Shown piece after piece: positions 15,236 through 23,238 of a stretch of 26,247 nt of DNA (the stretch's first letter is position 1; every line of letters starts with the position of its first letter). A program made the translations under genes and the position numbers. Where the stretch lies: assembly GCA_964605645.1 (NCBI GenBank), contig CAZSDJ010000023.1:1-26247 (forward strand), read 5' to 3'. Source of the DNA: PXAH01 sp964605645 (GTDB lineage Bacteria > Omnitrophota > Gorgyraeia > Duberdicusellales > 4484-171). A model generated the notes under the pieces. That model was not told the DNA's origin and did no database searches. It saw only the letters and a program-made list of their open reading frames with translations.

Positions 15236-18200
15236 TTATATCTCACTAAGGCGATTTTCATCACACCATCAATAATGTCATCAATAATATCGAAACTTAA
15301 AGAACAAGAAGTGTGATCCGCAAGATAGTCTTCTATAAGATTTATTATTTTATTTTGCGGATCCTGATGAAGATGGAAATCAACAACCTTGTTCTCAACT
15401 ATTATTTTATCGATATCAAGCGATATCTTAGCGATATCAGCCTGAGCTAAATCAATATCATGCTCAGTAAATTCTCGTTTAATTATCCCATAAAATGCTT
15501 TCGCGACTTCATGTTTCTTTAGAATATCGGGCAACTCATCATCTCTATGATCGACAACCTTAAACATAATGTCTTTCACAGAGTCAAGGTACCCCGCATC
15601 TGTAATGCGTTCGTGGTGAAAATTGCTTATCGCATCCTCTAAAAGCTTTGAAAATTTTTCATAGAAAACAGGGTCTTCTTCGTATTTTTCTTCTATTGTT
15701 TTGCGAATACGGCTTGCTATCATATCCGCTCGCCTAGCTTTACCCGCAACTTTTTCGACCTCTTTTTGAAAGTTAACTTTATCAAAGATGTTCACCGGCT
15801 TTGTGATTTGAAGCATGTCTTTTGAAGTAACATATGTATCCAATAATTTCTGCACCCGCTTTTCATATTCCTTAAAATCAACCGATTCAGCGTATCTTCT
15901 ACGCACAGCTCTGCGTAGGTTTTGGTAAAACTTTAAACTTTCTTTATATTCATTGATACGATTCTCCGGCCATTCCTGATAAAAAATTTGAGACGATAAT
16001 GCTATAGACAATCCATTTGAGAATTTCGATAGCTTTTCATAAAACCTATGCCGCGTTTCTTCATCGTATAGAAATCTCTCGTATTCTTCTTCATCTCTTT
16101 TATTTTTTATGTCTTTGAATATAATTGACAGATTCGTATATTTCTGAGGGAGATCATCAATTTCCTGTCGGATATTAATCAGCGCGCCTTTAAGATCCTC
16201 CTCATCAAATCCTTCCAGAGCCGCATAGTTCGTAAGGGCTGTGTCTAATTCTTCCAGTATCCCTACATAATCTATGATATATCCAAAATCCTTGCCTTCA
16301 CACACACGGTTAACTCGTGCTATTGCCTGTAATAATGTATGCTCTTTAAAACCCTTAGCTAAATATAAAACCGTATTTTTCGGTGCGTCAAACCCGGTCA
16401 ATAACTTTGAAACAACAATAATGATATCAGGCTCATCATCATATTTAAAATTATTGATAATCTGCTCATTATAGGTTTCTTCATCACCGTATTTGGCCAT
16501 CATCTTCTGCCAAAACTTATGTACTTCTTTCGATGGCTCCTCATCAAACACATCTTCATATCCTTCACGGTCGTCAGGCCCCGATATAACTACTTCTGTT
16601 TTTACCAAATTAAACTCATCAAAATTTTTTTTATACTTAAGGGCATCATTTTTCGACCATACTGCTAATTGTCCTTTAAACCCTGTACCCTGCCAATTTT
16701 TCTTATAATGTTGGGAAATGTCATAACAAATCGCCCTTATGTTATCCTCAGATCCCATTACCCGTCGTTTTTTAGTGAATTTTTTCTTTAAATCAACTGT
16801 TTCATATTCCGATAAGGGCTCAGAAACTCTGCTAAACCATTTATCCACCTGTTCTTTGTTAACATCTAACAAATTATGCCTTCCTTCATATAAAAGGGGA
16901 ACAACGGCTCCGTCCTTAGTAGCTTCTTCTATGGTGTAACACGGTTTTATAAAATCACCGAACTGGGAAAGTGTATTTTTCTTCTCGGCTTTCATTAAAG
17001 GCGTTCCGGTAAAACCGATATAACAAGCTCCGGGAAGCATTTTATTCATTACAGCATGGGCCGAACCGTATTGGCTCCGGTGGCTTTCATCAATTAAAAC
17101 AAAAACGTTTTCCGCATCTAGTTCTCTTGAGCTGTGCCTCACCGCTGATCTAAATTTAAATAACACCGATGTGAAAACCGTATTCTTTTCAGATTCTAAA
17201 AGCTCCAGCAAATCCTTTCCGGATCGGGCACGTTTAGTATCTATTCCGCAATGTTTGAACGTATCATGAATTTGCTTATCCAGATTCTTCCTATCCGTTA
17301 CCACAATAACCCTCGGATTTGATATATCCGTCTCAAGAGCCAAGGCTTTGGCAAGCATAACCATTGTTATAGATTTTCCCGAACCCTGAGTATGCCAGAT
17401 AACTCCGCCTTTTCTCTTTTTCGCGGACTCGTACTGCTGTACTCTTTTAATAGCACTCTTAACTACAAAATATTGCTGATGGCGGGCAATTTTCTTTTCA
17501 CCTGCGTCAAAAACAATATAATTCTTCGTCAATTCAAGCAATCGCTCCGGATTGAGCAGGTAATATAAAGCCCTATCCTGTTCCGTAATTAATCGCCCTT
17601 GATTCTCAATATTATCGAAATATGTACACACATATTTGAAACGATCTTGAAACAGTTTATCTTTCTGTTCCGAGATTAATTTTTCATTTACCTTTGCCTG
17701 TAAAATATCCTCTTTCTCGTGTTTTTCTTTCCATTTCATCCAAAATTTATCGGGTGTTCCGCACGTAGCATATCTAGCATTGTTAGTACATATTCCCATC
17801 AGAATCTGAGAAAAAACAAATAAGCCGGGAATTTCATCTATCCTTTGGTTTCTTATTTGCTGACTGATAGCCTGCGTTAAGGGCTCTTTCATATCCGGAC
17901 GCTTGCACTCAATAACACAAAAAGGTATACCATTAACAAATAACACTATATCCGGACGCCTGTGTTCATGACTGCCTGTTCTTTCCACATCATATTCTTC
18001 AGTAACATGAAACACGTTATTTCGCCAATTACTCCAATCAATAAAATTAAGATCAAAACTGCGTTTAGCGTCTTGTAATGTTTCCTCAAAACTTTTTCCC
18101 AGTGAAAGAAGATCATAAACTTGTTCATTGGTGCGGATTAATCCGTCAAACTGAATGTTTTTTATTGTATTGATCGCCTCGTTAATATTCACGTTTGAAA

Positions 18201-18411
18201 ACTCATAAGACTGCCCCTTGTAATTGATTTTGTTAAGCGGCATATTCCGGAGGCGTTCTTCTAGAATATTTTCCAAAATAACGTTTGATGTTTTTCCGCC
18301 TCGAGCTTCCAATGCCTCTTTAGGACTAATATAGTGATAGCCCATTTTTACCAACAACATGAGAGCCGGAACCTGCGATATATGATCTTCTTGAAACGAC
18401 GGTTTATTCAT
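15232..18411 (-). CDS. hsdR: Type I restriction enzyme, R subunit
   Basis: A 1059-residue HsdR, normal size. The N-terminal PD-(D/E)XK nuclease has RRPDIVLF (Asp154) and CVIECKRP (Glu168, Lys170). The SF2 translocase follows: TQGSGKS (341-347, Walker A), DESH (441-444), GFTGTP, LTGFDAPK, and LLQAIARVNR as the arginine-finger motif VI. The C-terminal helical region binds the methylase complex. It translocates DNA with ATP and cuts unmodified DNA together with HsdM and HsdS. The ATG overlaps the end of the Abi_2 gene by eight bases, and its stop overlaps the metallopeptidase start. Transcription therefore depends on reading through the Abi_2 gene. All catalytic motifs look intact. Confidence 0.97.
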   Translation of the reverse strand: MNKPSFQEDHISQVPALMLLVKMGYHYISPKEALEARGGKTSNVILENILEERLRNMPLNKINYKGQSYEFSNVNINEAINTIKNIQFDGLIRTNEQVYDLLSLGKSFEETLQDAKRSFDLNFIDWSNWRNNVFHVTEEYDVERTGSHEHRRPDIVLFVNGIPFCVIECKRPDMKEPLTQAISQQIRNQRIDEIPGLFVFSQILMGICTNNARYATCGTPDKFWMKWKEKHEKEDILQAKVNEKLISEQKDKLFQDRFKYVCTYFDNIENQGRLITEQDRALYYLLNPERLLELTKNYIVFDAGEKKIARHQQYFVVKSAIKRVQQYESAKKRKGGVIWHTQGSGKSITMVMLAKALALETDISNPRVIVVTDRKNLDKQIHDTFKHCGIDTKRARSGKDLLELLESEKNTVFTSVLFKFRSAVRHSSRELDAENVFVLIDESHRSQYGSAHAVMNKMLPGACYIGFTGTPLMKAEKKNTLSQFGDFIKPCYTIEEATKDGAVVPLLYEGRHNLLDVNKEQVDKWFSRVSEPLSEYETVDLKKKFTKKRRVMGSEDNIRAICYDISQHYKKNWQGTGFKGQLAVWSKNDALKYKKNFDEFNLVKTEVVISGPDDREGYEDVFDEEPSKEVHKFWQKMMAKYGDEETYNEQIINNFKYDDEPDIIIVVSKLLTGFDAPKNTVLYLAKGFKEHTLLQAIARVNRVCEGKDFGYIIDYVGILEELDTALTNYAALEGFDEEDLKGALINIRQEIDDLPQKYTNLSIIFKDIKNKRDEEEYERFLYDEETRHRFYEKLSKFSNGLSIALSSQIFYQEWPENRINEYKESLKFYQNLRRAVRRRYAESVDFKEYEKRVQKLLDTYVTSKDMLQITKPVNIFDKVNFQKEVEKVAGKARRADMIASRIRKTIEEKYEEDPVFYEKFSKLLEDAISNFHHERITDAGYLDSVKDIMFKVVDHRDDELPDILKKHEVAKAFYGIIKREFTEHDIDLAQADIAKISLDIDKIIVENKVVDFHLHQDPQNKIINLIEDYLADHTSCSLSFDIIDDIIDGVMKIALVRYK

Positions 18412-19306
18412 TATTTACATCTCCCGAAAAAATACCTTGTAGTCCTTTCTTGAGGCCCGCTAATTCATGAAGATCCACATGATCTATGCTGGAATTGAAC
18501 AGATTGATCAGTTTTTCTCTCCATGAAGATAATTCAGAGTTATCAATCCTAATACGAGCCATAAAATCACCCAGAGCAACAATAACCATGCCTATTTTCT
18601 TTTTTAAAATATATCTCTGCCAATTTTTATTATTTGGTATCGTCATTTTAATTCTCAGTTCTTTATCAATAATTCTACTGTGATGCGCGCAGATATTCCG
18701 TACATATAAGAAAGCAAGGATCCAAGAACAGAATATCCTGTGATGCAACCCATATATATTTGCTAACTTCTTTTGATCATCTCTTTTTAAATTATTGATC
18801 AACCGAACAAGCCTCCCGAAGGACATAACTTCTACAACAACCCAGATCGGAATATCGGGGAATTCCTTATATGTTGCTTTATAGTGGCTGATAAACAATT
18901 CCCTGGAACGCTTGGTCTCATCATGAATTTTCTCCATCCAGCCGGCATGATCAAATTTGTCAAAAAAACTCTTTGGATCAGTGTGAGCAAAAGCGCCGTA
19001 AGCATGCCCTAAATGATATGCTGTCGTACTTCTTAATGATACTTCGACTATTTCCAAGGCTTCATCAATTATCGAACGTAATGAGCGGTCAAAATGATAC
19101 AGCTCTATAACATCTTCAAAATGCACACCTGAAATAAAACTATGCCGGGAAGCTTCAAAAGGGAGGCAATAGGCGCTGAATCTATAGTAATTGATCTGTT
19201 TTAGCAAAGTTATGGCTTGTTCCTTATCTTCAACAATCAGTCCTCTTGAAGAAAGGATATCGATTTGTTTATCATAATTTGTCGGAAGCTTATCGTAATG
19301 CTTCAT
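18404..19306 (-). CDS. Abi_2 family abortive-infection protein (AbiD/AbiF-like)
   Basis: A 300-residue member of the Abi_2 family (PF07751). It has family motifs QINYYRFSAYCLPF (38-50), HFDRSLRSIIDEALEIVEVSLR (split across 71-92) and PIWVVVEVMSFG (153-164). RNICAHHSRI follows, with Arg203-Asn204 to His208, the HEPN Rx4H motif. Such proteins cause abortive infection and are probably RNA-cleaving toxins. The ATG at 19304-19306 has GGGAGG six bases upstream. A structured RNA with two terminator hairpins lies immediately in front, so most transcripts would stop before this gene. This is the arrangement of the known abiF RNA motif. Its overlap with hsdR ties toxin and restriction expression together. 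Confidence 0.93.
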   Translation of the reverse strand: MKHYDKLPTNYDKQIDILSSRGLIVEDKEQAITLLKQINYYRFSAYCLPFEASRHSFISGVHFEDVIELYHFDRSLRSIIDEALEIVEVSLRSTTAYHLGHAYGAFAHTDPKSFFDKFDHAGWMEKIHDETKRSRELFISHYKATYKEFPDIPIWVVVEVMSFGRLVRLINNLKRDDQKKLANIYGLHHRIFCSWILAFLYVRNICAHHSRIIDKELRIKMTIPNNKNWQRYILKKKIGMVIVALGDFMARIRIDNSELSSWREKLINLFNSSIDHVDLHELAGLKKGLQGIFSGDVNNE

Positions 19307-19331
19307 TACACGCCTCCCTAGAATTAAAAAA

Positions 19332-19372
19332 CCTACCGTTTATCAGCCTGTTTTCCAACAAGGCCCGGTAGG
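19332..19372 (-). terminator. Intrinsic terminator hairpin ahead of the Abi_2 gene
   Basis: A 7-bp CCTACCG/CGGTAGG stem with an extended inner helix is followed on the minus strand by six T. It lies between the small-RNA promoter and the Abi_2 ribosome-binding site, so read-through sets toxin and hsdR expression. Confidence 0.7.
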
Positions 19373-19392
19373 CATTGATTATAAAATAAAAA

Positions 19393-19440
19393 ACCCGTCC
19401 AAAATGCGCGTATATCCGAAGATACAGAGGCGTGACGGGT
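19393..19440 (-). terminator. First terminator-like hairpin of the small RNA
   Basis: A GACGGGT/ACCCGTC stem with an internal GTAT/ATAC helix is followed on the minus strand by TTTTTTATTTT. It would form directly after transcription start and could be either a structural RNA domain or an early terminator. Confidence 0.55.
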
Positions 19441-19451
19441 GTGATAGTAAA

Positions 19452-19480
19452 AATATACCTTATCTCTCTGCTAAAGTCAA
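19452..19480 (-). promoter_or_regulatory. Sigma70-type promoter for the small RNA and Abi_2/hsdR
   Basis: On the minus strand TTGACT (19475-19480) and TATATT (19452-19457) are separated by exactly 17 bases. Transcription would start at the A at about 19445, right at the first hairpin. This near-consensus promoter lies in the gap after the small TIR gene. Confidence 0.75.
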
Positions 19481-19536
19481 GCTTATTTTGTGTTCTTAAA
19501 TAGTTCTTATTGTACATTGTTCCTTCCGTGTTTACA

Positions 19537-19977
19537 TCAATTTCCGGCATCTGTGGCTGTTTTCTCAATCCATTTTCCAATATTCTTATATCCTTCATGC
19601 TTATTCCATAAATAAAATTCATAACCTTTCGGTATCTGCCCGCATCGATCTGAAGTATTTCCTTGCATATTCTTTATCTTGCTGATATCAACACCTAAAA
19701 GTCCTTTGCCGTCCTTAATACTTTTATCAATCTCATATTTTACCCATTTGCTACTACAAGTTTTTGCCCCCACCAAAACCGCAGTTACAGATGTTCCTTG
19801 TAGTTGTTTATCAATCCATCTTTTAACAGCATCGTCTCCTTGCTGTTTTAACTTCTCAAACTCTGCCGAATCAATAAACCCGGCGGCTTCTTTTCCTTGT
19901 GTTACCCAGCTATTACGAACAACCATAGCTCTTGAGACATCACTGTACTCAAAGCTGAAAAACACGCGTCTTGCCAT
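19537..19977 (-). CDS. TIR-like protein (ThsB / DUF1863 family)
   Basis: A 146-residue protein of the TIR-like family that includes Thoeris ThsB (DUF1863, MTH538-like). Motifs include RRVFFSFEYSDVSRA (3-17), RNSWVTQGKEAAGFIDSAEF (21-40), GTSVTAVLVGAKT and WVKYEIDKSI. Glu82 of YEI is the likely catalytic Glu for NAD+ processing. Family members often have FFSFHY; here the His is Glu10. There is no membrane segment. The ATG at 19975-19977 follows AGGAGG at eight bases and is one base after the stop of the membrane-protein gene. It is the third gene of a TIR-membrane-TIR set. A signalling TIR that makes an NAD-derived messenger is the probable role. Confidence 0.85.
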   Translation of the reverse strand: MARRVFFSFEYSDVSRAMVVRNSWVTQGKEAAGFIDSAEFEKLKQQGDDAVKRWIDKQLQGTSVTAVLVGAKTCSSKWVKYEIDKSIKDGKGLLGVDISKIKNMQGNTSDRCGQIPKGYEFYLWNKHEGYKNIGKWIEKTATDAGN

Positions 19978-19978
19978 A

Positions 19979-20371
19979 TCAAAATCCTCCTACAGATAAA
20001 AAGTAAACAACAACTATCAACATAGCACCATAGAATAGCGAAAGAGTCTTTGAGAAAGTCGCATCGAGATAGTCAAGAAAACTACTTTTTCTTTTCATAG
20101 AAAAATCTATGTCTTCTTCTTTTCTTTTGCGTATCTCGTCGTACAGATCTCTAAACAACCGTTCCTGATATAAAAAATATCCATCCAGCATCCAGAACAA
20201 GAATATCGGGATCAAAGTAATTTTTATAAAATTCATATTTGCTTTTGATATATCTAAAGCGAACAAAGCGATAAGCAGTGTTACTGCCCATCCTTTAAGC
20301 AAGAAGGAATTAGCATTCATACGTGTAATAACGAGTTGCAAGAAATCTAAATGTTTCATTTTCTTTTCCAT
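19979..20371 (-). CDS. Small membrane protein paired with TIR proteins
   Basis: A 130-residue protein with about three membrane helices: residues 25-40 (LKGWAVTLLIALFAL), 47-66 (two-Pro/Trp segment ending FWMLDGY) and 108-128. The conserved-looking motifs DFLQLVITRMNANSFLLKGW and LYQERLFRDLYDEIR flank the first pair of helices. A charged cytoplasmic loop (75-105) connects to the third. I recall similar small membrane proteins next to TIR genes but cannot name a family. The start at 20369-20371 has AGGAGG five bases upstream. A membrane effector opened by a TIR-made signal, by analogy with other TIR and CBASS systems, is a reasonable hypothesis. Confidence 0.75.
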   Translation of the reverse strand: MEKKMKHLDFLQLVITRMNANSFLLKGWAVTLLIALFALDISKANMNFIKITLIPIFLFWMLDGYFLYQERLFRDLYDEIRKRKEEDIDFSMKRKSSFLDYLDATFSKTLSLFYGAMLIVVVYFLSVGGF

Positions 20372-20380
20372 GGCAGCCTC

Positions 20381-21067
20381 CTACTCAACAACTTTACATA
20401 TATTGTAATTCGCAATTTGTTCGTTTATTCTAATTGCTTTATCTAAATATATGCCTATGTTGTTGCTAAAATCATCCCATTTCACAGAATCTATGTAACA
20501 TGAGTCTCCTTTGTAAATAGTCTTAGGCACGAGGTGTGTACAATTTAAGTATTCTGGTGTTTTTATGTTGAACATATTTGTTCGCAGGATGTTGAATAGC
20601 CTATCTGTTTGCAGAGTTCTGCAACTACAATTAGTACATACATTTTGCTTTATGTAATATTCGTATGAACCATTCTTGTCCGGCAAAACTACAGCAAGAA
20701 CAGCATTCGTCTGGCTAATTCTTCCATCCCTTGAATGCTCTTTTAGTGAATAGGATACTTCCCAAGGAATCCATTGATCGGTCTCCGGTTCAAAAGTCTT
20801 CATATTTGGCGAAATCATCACTAATGTAATACTACTCCTGAATATTTTATTCCTCAAACCGGATTCTATTGTTGAGTCCTTGAAGGCGCTTAGGTCTTCA
20901 CCGTCTTTTTCACCTAAATTGATGTGGTCTTCATAGGATAAAAAACCTTGCACTGTATCAACATAATCTCTGACCTTAGTCGAAAAAAGCAATTCTTCTC
21001 TGAAGGTTCTTAATGGCTTAACCTCGGTATCTCCGTATTTATATGAAATAAAAATGTTTTTACCCAT
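20381..21067 (-). CDS. TIR-domain protein
   Basis: A 228-residue protein with an N-terminal TIR-like domain. KNIFISYKYGDTE (3-15) is the first strand, FLSYEDHINLGEKDGEDLS a loop, and SITLVMISPNMK a core strand. QWIPWEVSYSLKE follows, with Glu103 as probable catalytic Glu. The C-terminal 100 residues include VCTNCSCRTL, a possible metal or disulfide patch, and ICKVVE at the end. It differs from the second TIR downstream in size and sequence, so the two are not recent duplicates. The ATG at 21065-21067 is one base after the hsdS stop, with AAGG upstream. This places it in the type I operon. Its role is probably infection sensing with NAD+ cleavage or signalling. Confidence 0.82.
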   Translation of the reverse strand: MGKNIFISYKYGDTEVKPLRTFREELLFSTKVRDYVDTVQGFLSYEDHINLGEKDGEDLSAFKDSTIESGLRNKIFRSSITLVMISPNMKTFEPETDQWIPWEVSYSLKEHSRDGRISQTNAVLAVVLPDKNGSYEYYIKQNVCTNCSCRTLQTDRLFNILRTNMFNIKTPEYLNCTHLVPKTIYKGDSCYIDSVKWDDFSNNIGIYLDKAIRINEQIANYNICKVVE

Positions 21068-21068
21068 A

Positions 21069-22277
21069 CTACACCTTCACTCTTATTTTCCCTGTTAACA
21101 GCTTCTGCATAAGTCCTTTTTTCTGCTTCTTTAACAAATCGCGTTTTCGCTCAAGCAACTCGATCTCTTTATCAATAGCCGACAACGTATCTGCAATACG
21201 CTTTTGCTCATCGATTGATGGCGCAAATATTCTAATCTGCTCTAAAGCGTCAAATGACAAGCTGTCTCTTACGCTTCCCTGTGTTAAACATCGTACATGG
21301 CCGATAAACCAGCTTGATTTTATAAACTGCTTCATATATTGCGGGAGCAATTTGCCGTCCACTGTCTTAAATATCACATACATCGGGCTTAAAGCTCCTT
21401 CGATATTCTTTTCAAGTATGGCAATAGAACCGACATTCACACGCGAAGGATTAAACCCAAACTGACCTTGCCGGACAATCTTATAGTTTGAAATATCCGC
21501 GCTAGCGACGGACTTATCAAAATGCTCTGTTTGCACCACAAAGCCATTTGTATTCGTCACGCTTAACACAACACTTGTTTTAATATTCTTATTTCGAATT
21601 GAAACTTCTTTAACCAACCCTTTCAGCTTGCGTAATTCGGCTTTATCAGCAAATCCTTGAAACCGCACTTTTCCTGATAAAAGTTTTTGCATCACGCCTT
21701 TTTTAAAGATCTTTTTGGCGGTAATGAATTTCTCCGTATCCTCGATTGCCACATCCCAGCTTGTTAAAATCTCTGCTATCTTTTTTTGTTCGGAAAAAGG
21801 TGGGATGAAAACGGATAATTGTCCTAAATCATGTTGATCCAAGGTGGTCATTGTTGTAAACTTTGCTCTACTCATAAAATGCTTTCGCGCGGAATATCCT
21901 TTTGAATAATAAAAAAGATATTTAGGAAAAATTTGTTGTTTATCAGCACGCAATCGGATCACATGACATTCAAAAACCACTTTATCATGATCGTTACAAT
22001 TATCAGCAATATTGCAATGAGCTATGCCTTCCAGCTTAAGCGATGATCGTGTGTAAAAAAGGTCATCGGGGAGAACTTTGTATCTTTCGTATTCCTTTTG
22101 CGAGAGATCCAATAAATTTAAATCATCAAACTTTATTGTTGGTTCAGAATATAAATCAACCACATTGATAAGCTTATACCCTTTCCCTACTCGATTAGGA
22201 TTATTAAATGCGCCATTAGAAATCGCTTTGGCACAGTCCTTTAGTTTTTTTATTTCCCATCCCTGTGGAATTTTCAT
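21069..22277 (-). CDS. hsdS: Type I restriction enzyme, S (specificity) subunit
   Basis: A 402-residue HsdS with two target-recognition domains. TRD1 (about 1-160) begins IPQGWEIKKLKDC. The central conserved helix has SEQKKIAEILTSWDVAIEDT and ends GVMQKLLSGKVRF. TRD2 (about 210-355) is followed by the distal helix DEQKRIADTLSAIDKEIELL and KKGLMQKLLTGKIRV. The duplicated helix-end motifs are the classic internal repeat. It binds a bipartite DNA sequence and positions two HsdM and HsdR. Its ATG directly adjoins the stop of the HEPN/zinc protein gene (no gap). The TIR gene follows one base after the stop, so the defence cargo is built into the operon. Confidence 0.95.
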   Translation of the reverse strand: MKIPQGWEIKKLKDCAKAISNGAFNNPNRVGKGYKLINVVDLYSEPTIKFDDLNLLDLSQKEYERYKVLPDDLFYTRSSLKLEGIAHCNIADNCNDHDKVVFECHVIRLRADKQQIFPKYLFYYSKGYSARKHFMSRAKFTTMTTLDQHDLGQLSVFIPPFSEQKKIAEILTSWDVAIEDTEKFITAKKIFKKGVMQKLLSGKVRFQGFADKAELRKLKGLVKEVSIRNKNIKTSVVLSVTNTNGFVVQTEHFDKSVASADISNYKIVRQGQFGFNPSRVNVGSIAILEKNIEGALSPMYVIFKTVDGKLLPQYMKQFIKSSWFIGHVRCLTQGSVRDSLSFDALEQIRIFAPSIDEQKRIADTLSAIDKEIELLERKRDLLKKQKKGLMQKLLTGKIRVKV

Positions 22278-23237
22278 TTAATCATCCTTTATCATGAGAT
22301 TGTGACAGTATCCACACAAACCATTAAAATCTTGTTCATCTACTCCAATGGGGCCGTAACATCTGGCGCATTCCTTATGCTGGCGTTCATATCCACAAAA
22401 AATACATCTATCCATTTCAAATATATATGTTTCATGGAAACACTCCGGGCAATTTCCATTAACTCCCTCTCCATCCCCATCTTTGAATGACTCATAATTT
22501 TCCGCCCAGTAATGTTCCTCAATAATTTTATCGATGTGTTCCTCCAAAGGTAATCCTTGTCCACAAGCAAGACAATCCATTCCAAAACTCCAATGATCTC
22601 GACCATGAATCTCAAACAAATCTTCTACCCTACAATTCGGACAGCAAAAACCACCTTGCAACATTTCTTTAACAAGATCATCTAAAAAAGAAACATCTGA
22701 GATCGCCTTACGATATGCCTTTCTTTCTTCTTCATTCTGATCGGCGATAGAAATAATTTTTTTATGATATACATCACCTAAGAAATCTTGCGGTGTTGTT
22801 TCTAGGTAATTACTCAAAAACGGGTTTATGATCAATACCGCTTTATGAAAAGCATCCGAAACCGCTTTATCTCCGGCTGATTGAAAATAATGCTCGAAAT
22901 TATTACGCACTCCTTTGATTTGACTGATTCTTGCAAAATTCACTTTAATACCCAAATCTTTAAACCTGACTTTTATCCCCTCATAATCTACAGTTTTCTT
23001 TTTTTGATTCCCATCCACATACTTAACGCTTCCATCTTGAATAATAGGCTTTATTCTTTCTGCAAGCAAGATTTCATCCTCGGGAGATAGCCGACGCAAT
23101 TTCTCCTTTAGAAGTAATAAAATCCCCGCACATAAATTTCGAACAGCCGATATTTTTCGTCCGGGTCTTAAGTCTTCATAATCCTCAATTCCCATGCAAA
23201 TTGATAATTTTGCATTTTCTAGTAATGATTCAGGCAT
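22278..23237 (-). CDS. HEPN-like protein with three C-terminal zinc sites
   Basis: A 319-residue protein between hsdM and hsdS. The N-terminal about 190 residues are helical and contain GVRNNFEHYF. Arg111-Asn112 to His116 make a HEPN-type Rx4H motif. The C-terminal third has six CxxC pairs (199/202, 222/225, 263/266, 278/281, 290/293, 308/311), enough for three zinc ribbons. Zinc ribbons plus a possible RNase domain suggest nucleic-acid binding. The ATG at 23235-23237 lies just after the hsdM stop, with AAGGAG about 13 bases upstream. An in-frame TTG four codons earlier overlaps hsdM. It may be an RNA-targeting back-up to restriction; I know no characterised homologue. Confidence 0.68.
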   Translation of the reverse strand: MPESLLENAKLSICMGIEDYEDLRPGRKISAVRNLCAGILLLLKEKLRRLSPEDEILLAERIKPIIQDGSVKYVDGNQKKKTVDYEGIKVRFKDLGIKVNFARISQIKGVRNNFEHYFQSAGDKAVSDAFHKAVLIINPFLSNYLETTPQDFLGDVYHKKIISIADQNEEERKAYRKAISDVSFLDDLVKEMLQGGFCCPNCRVEDLFEIHGRDHWSFGMDCLACGQGLPLEEHIDKIIEEHYWAENYESFKDGDGEGVNGNCPECFHETYIFEMDRCIFCGYERQHKECARCYGPIGVDEQDFNGLCGYCHNLMIKDD

Positions 23238-23238
23238 A

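Larger units (their letters stand above)
19326..19445 (-). ncRNA. abiF-type structured RNA before the Abi_2 gene
   Basis: A predicted transcript of about 120 bases starts near 19445. Hairpin 1 pairs GACGGGT (19434-19440) with ACCCGTC (19393-19399), has an inner GTAT/ATAC stem, and is followed by a T-run. Hairpin 2 pairs CCTACCG (19332-19338) with CGGTAGG (19366-19372), has an inner GCCTGTT/AACAAGGC helix, and is followed by TTTTTT. On the RNA strand both look like intrinsic terminators. The RNA ends about 20 bases before the Abi_2 start. The abiF RNA motif is known to sit upstream of Abi_2 genes. It could act as an RNA antitoxin or an attenuator. I cannot run a covariance model to confirm family membership. 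Confidence 0.75.

Noticed and set aside
19290..19622. A 110-codon minus-strand ORF across the promoter, small RNA and end of the TIR gene
   Set aside because: It overlaps the TIR gene 3' end in another frame, runs through both hairpins and has low-complexity, non-protein-like sequence. The promoter and hairpins explain the region better.
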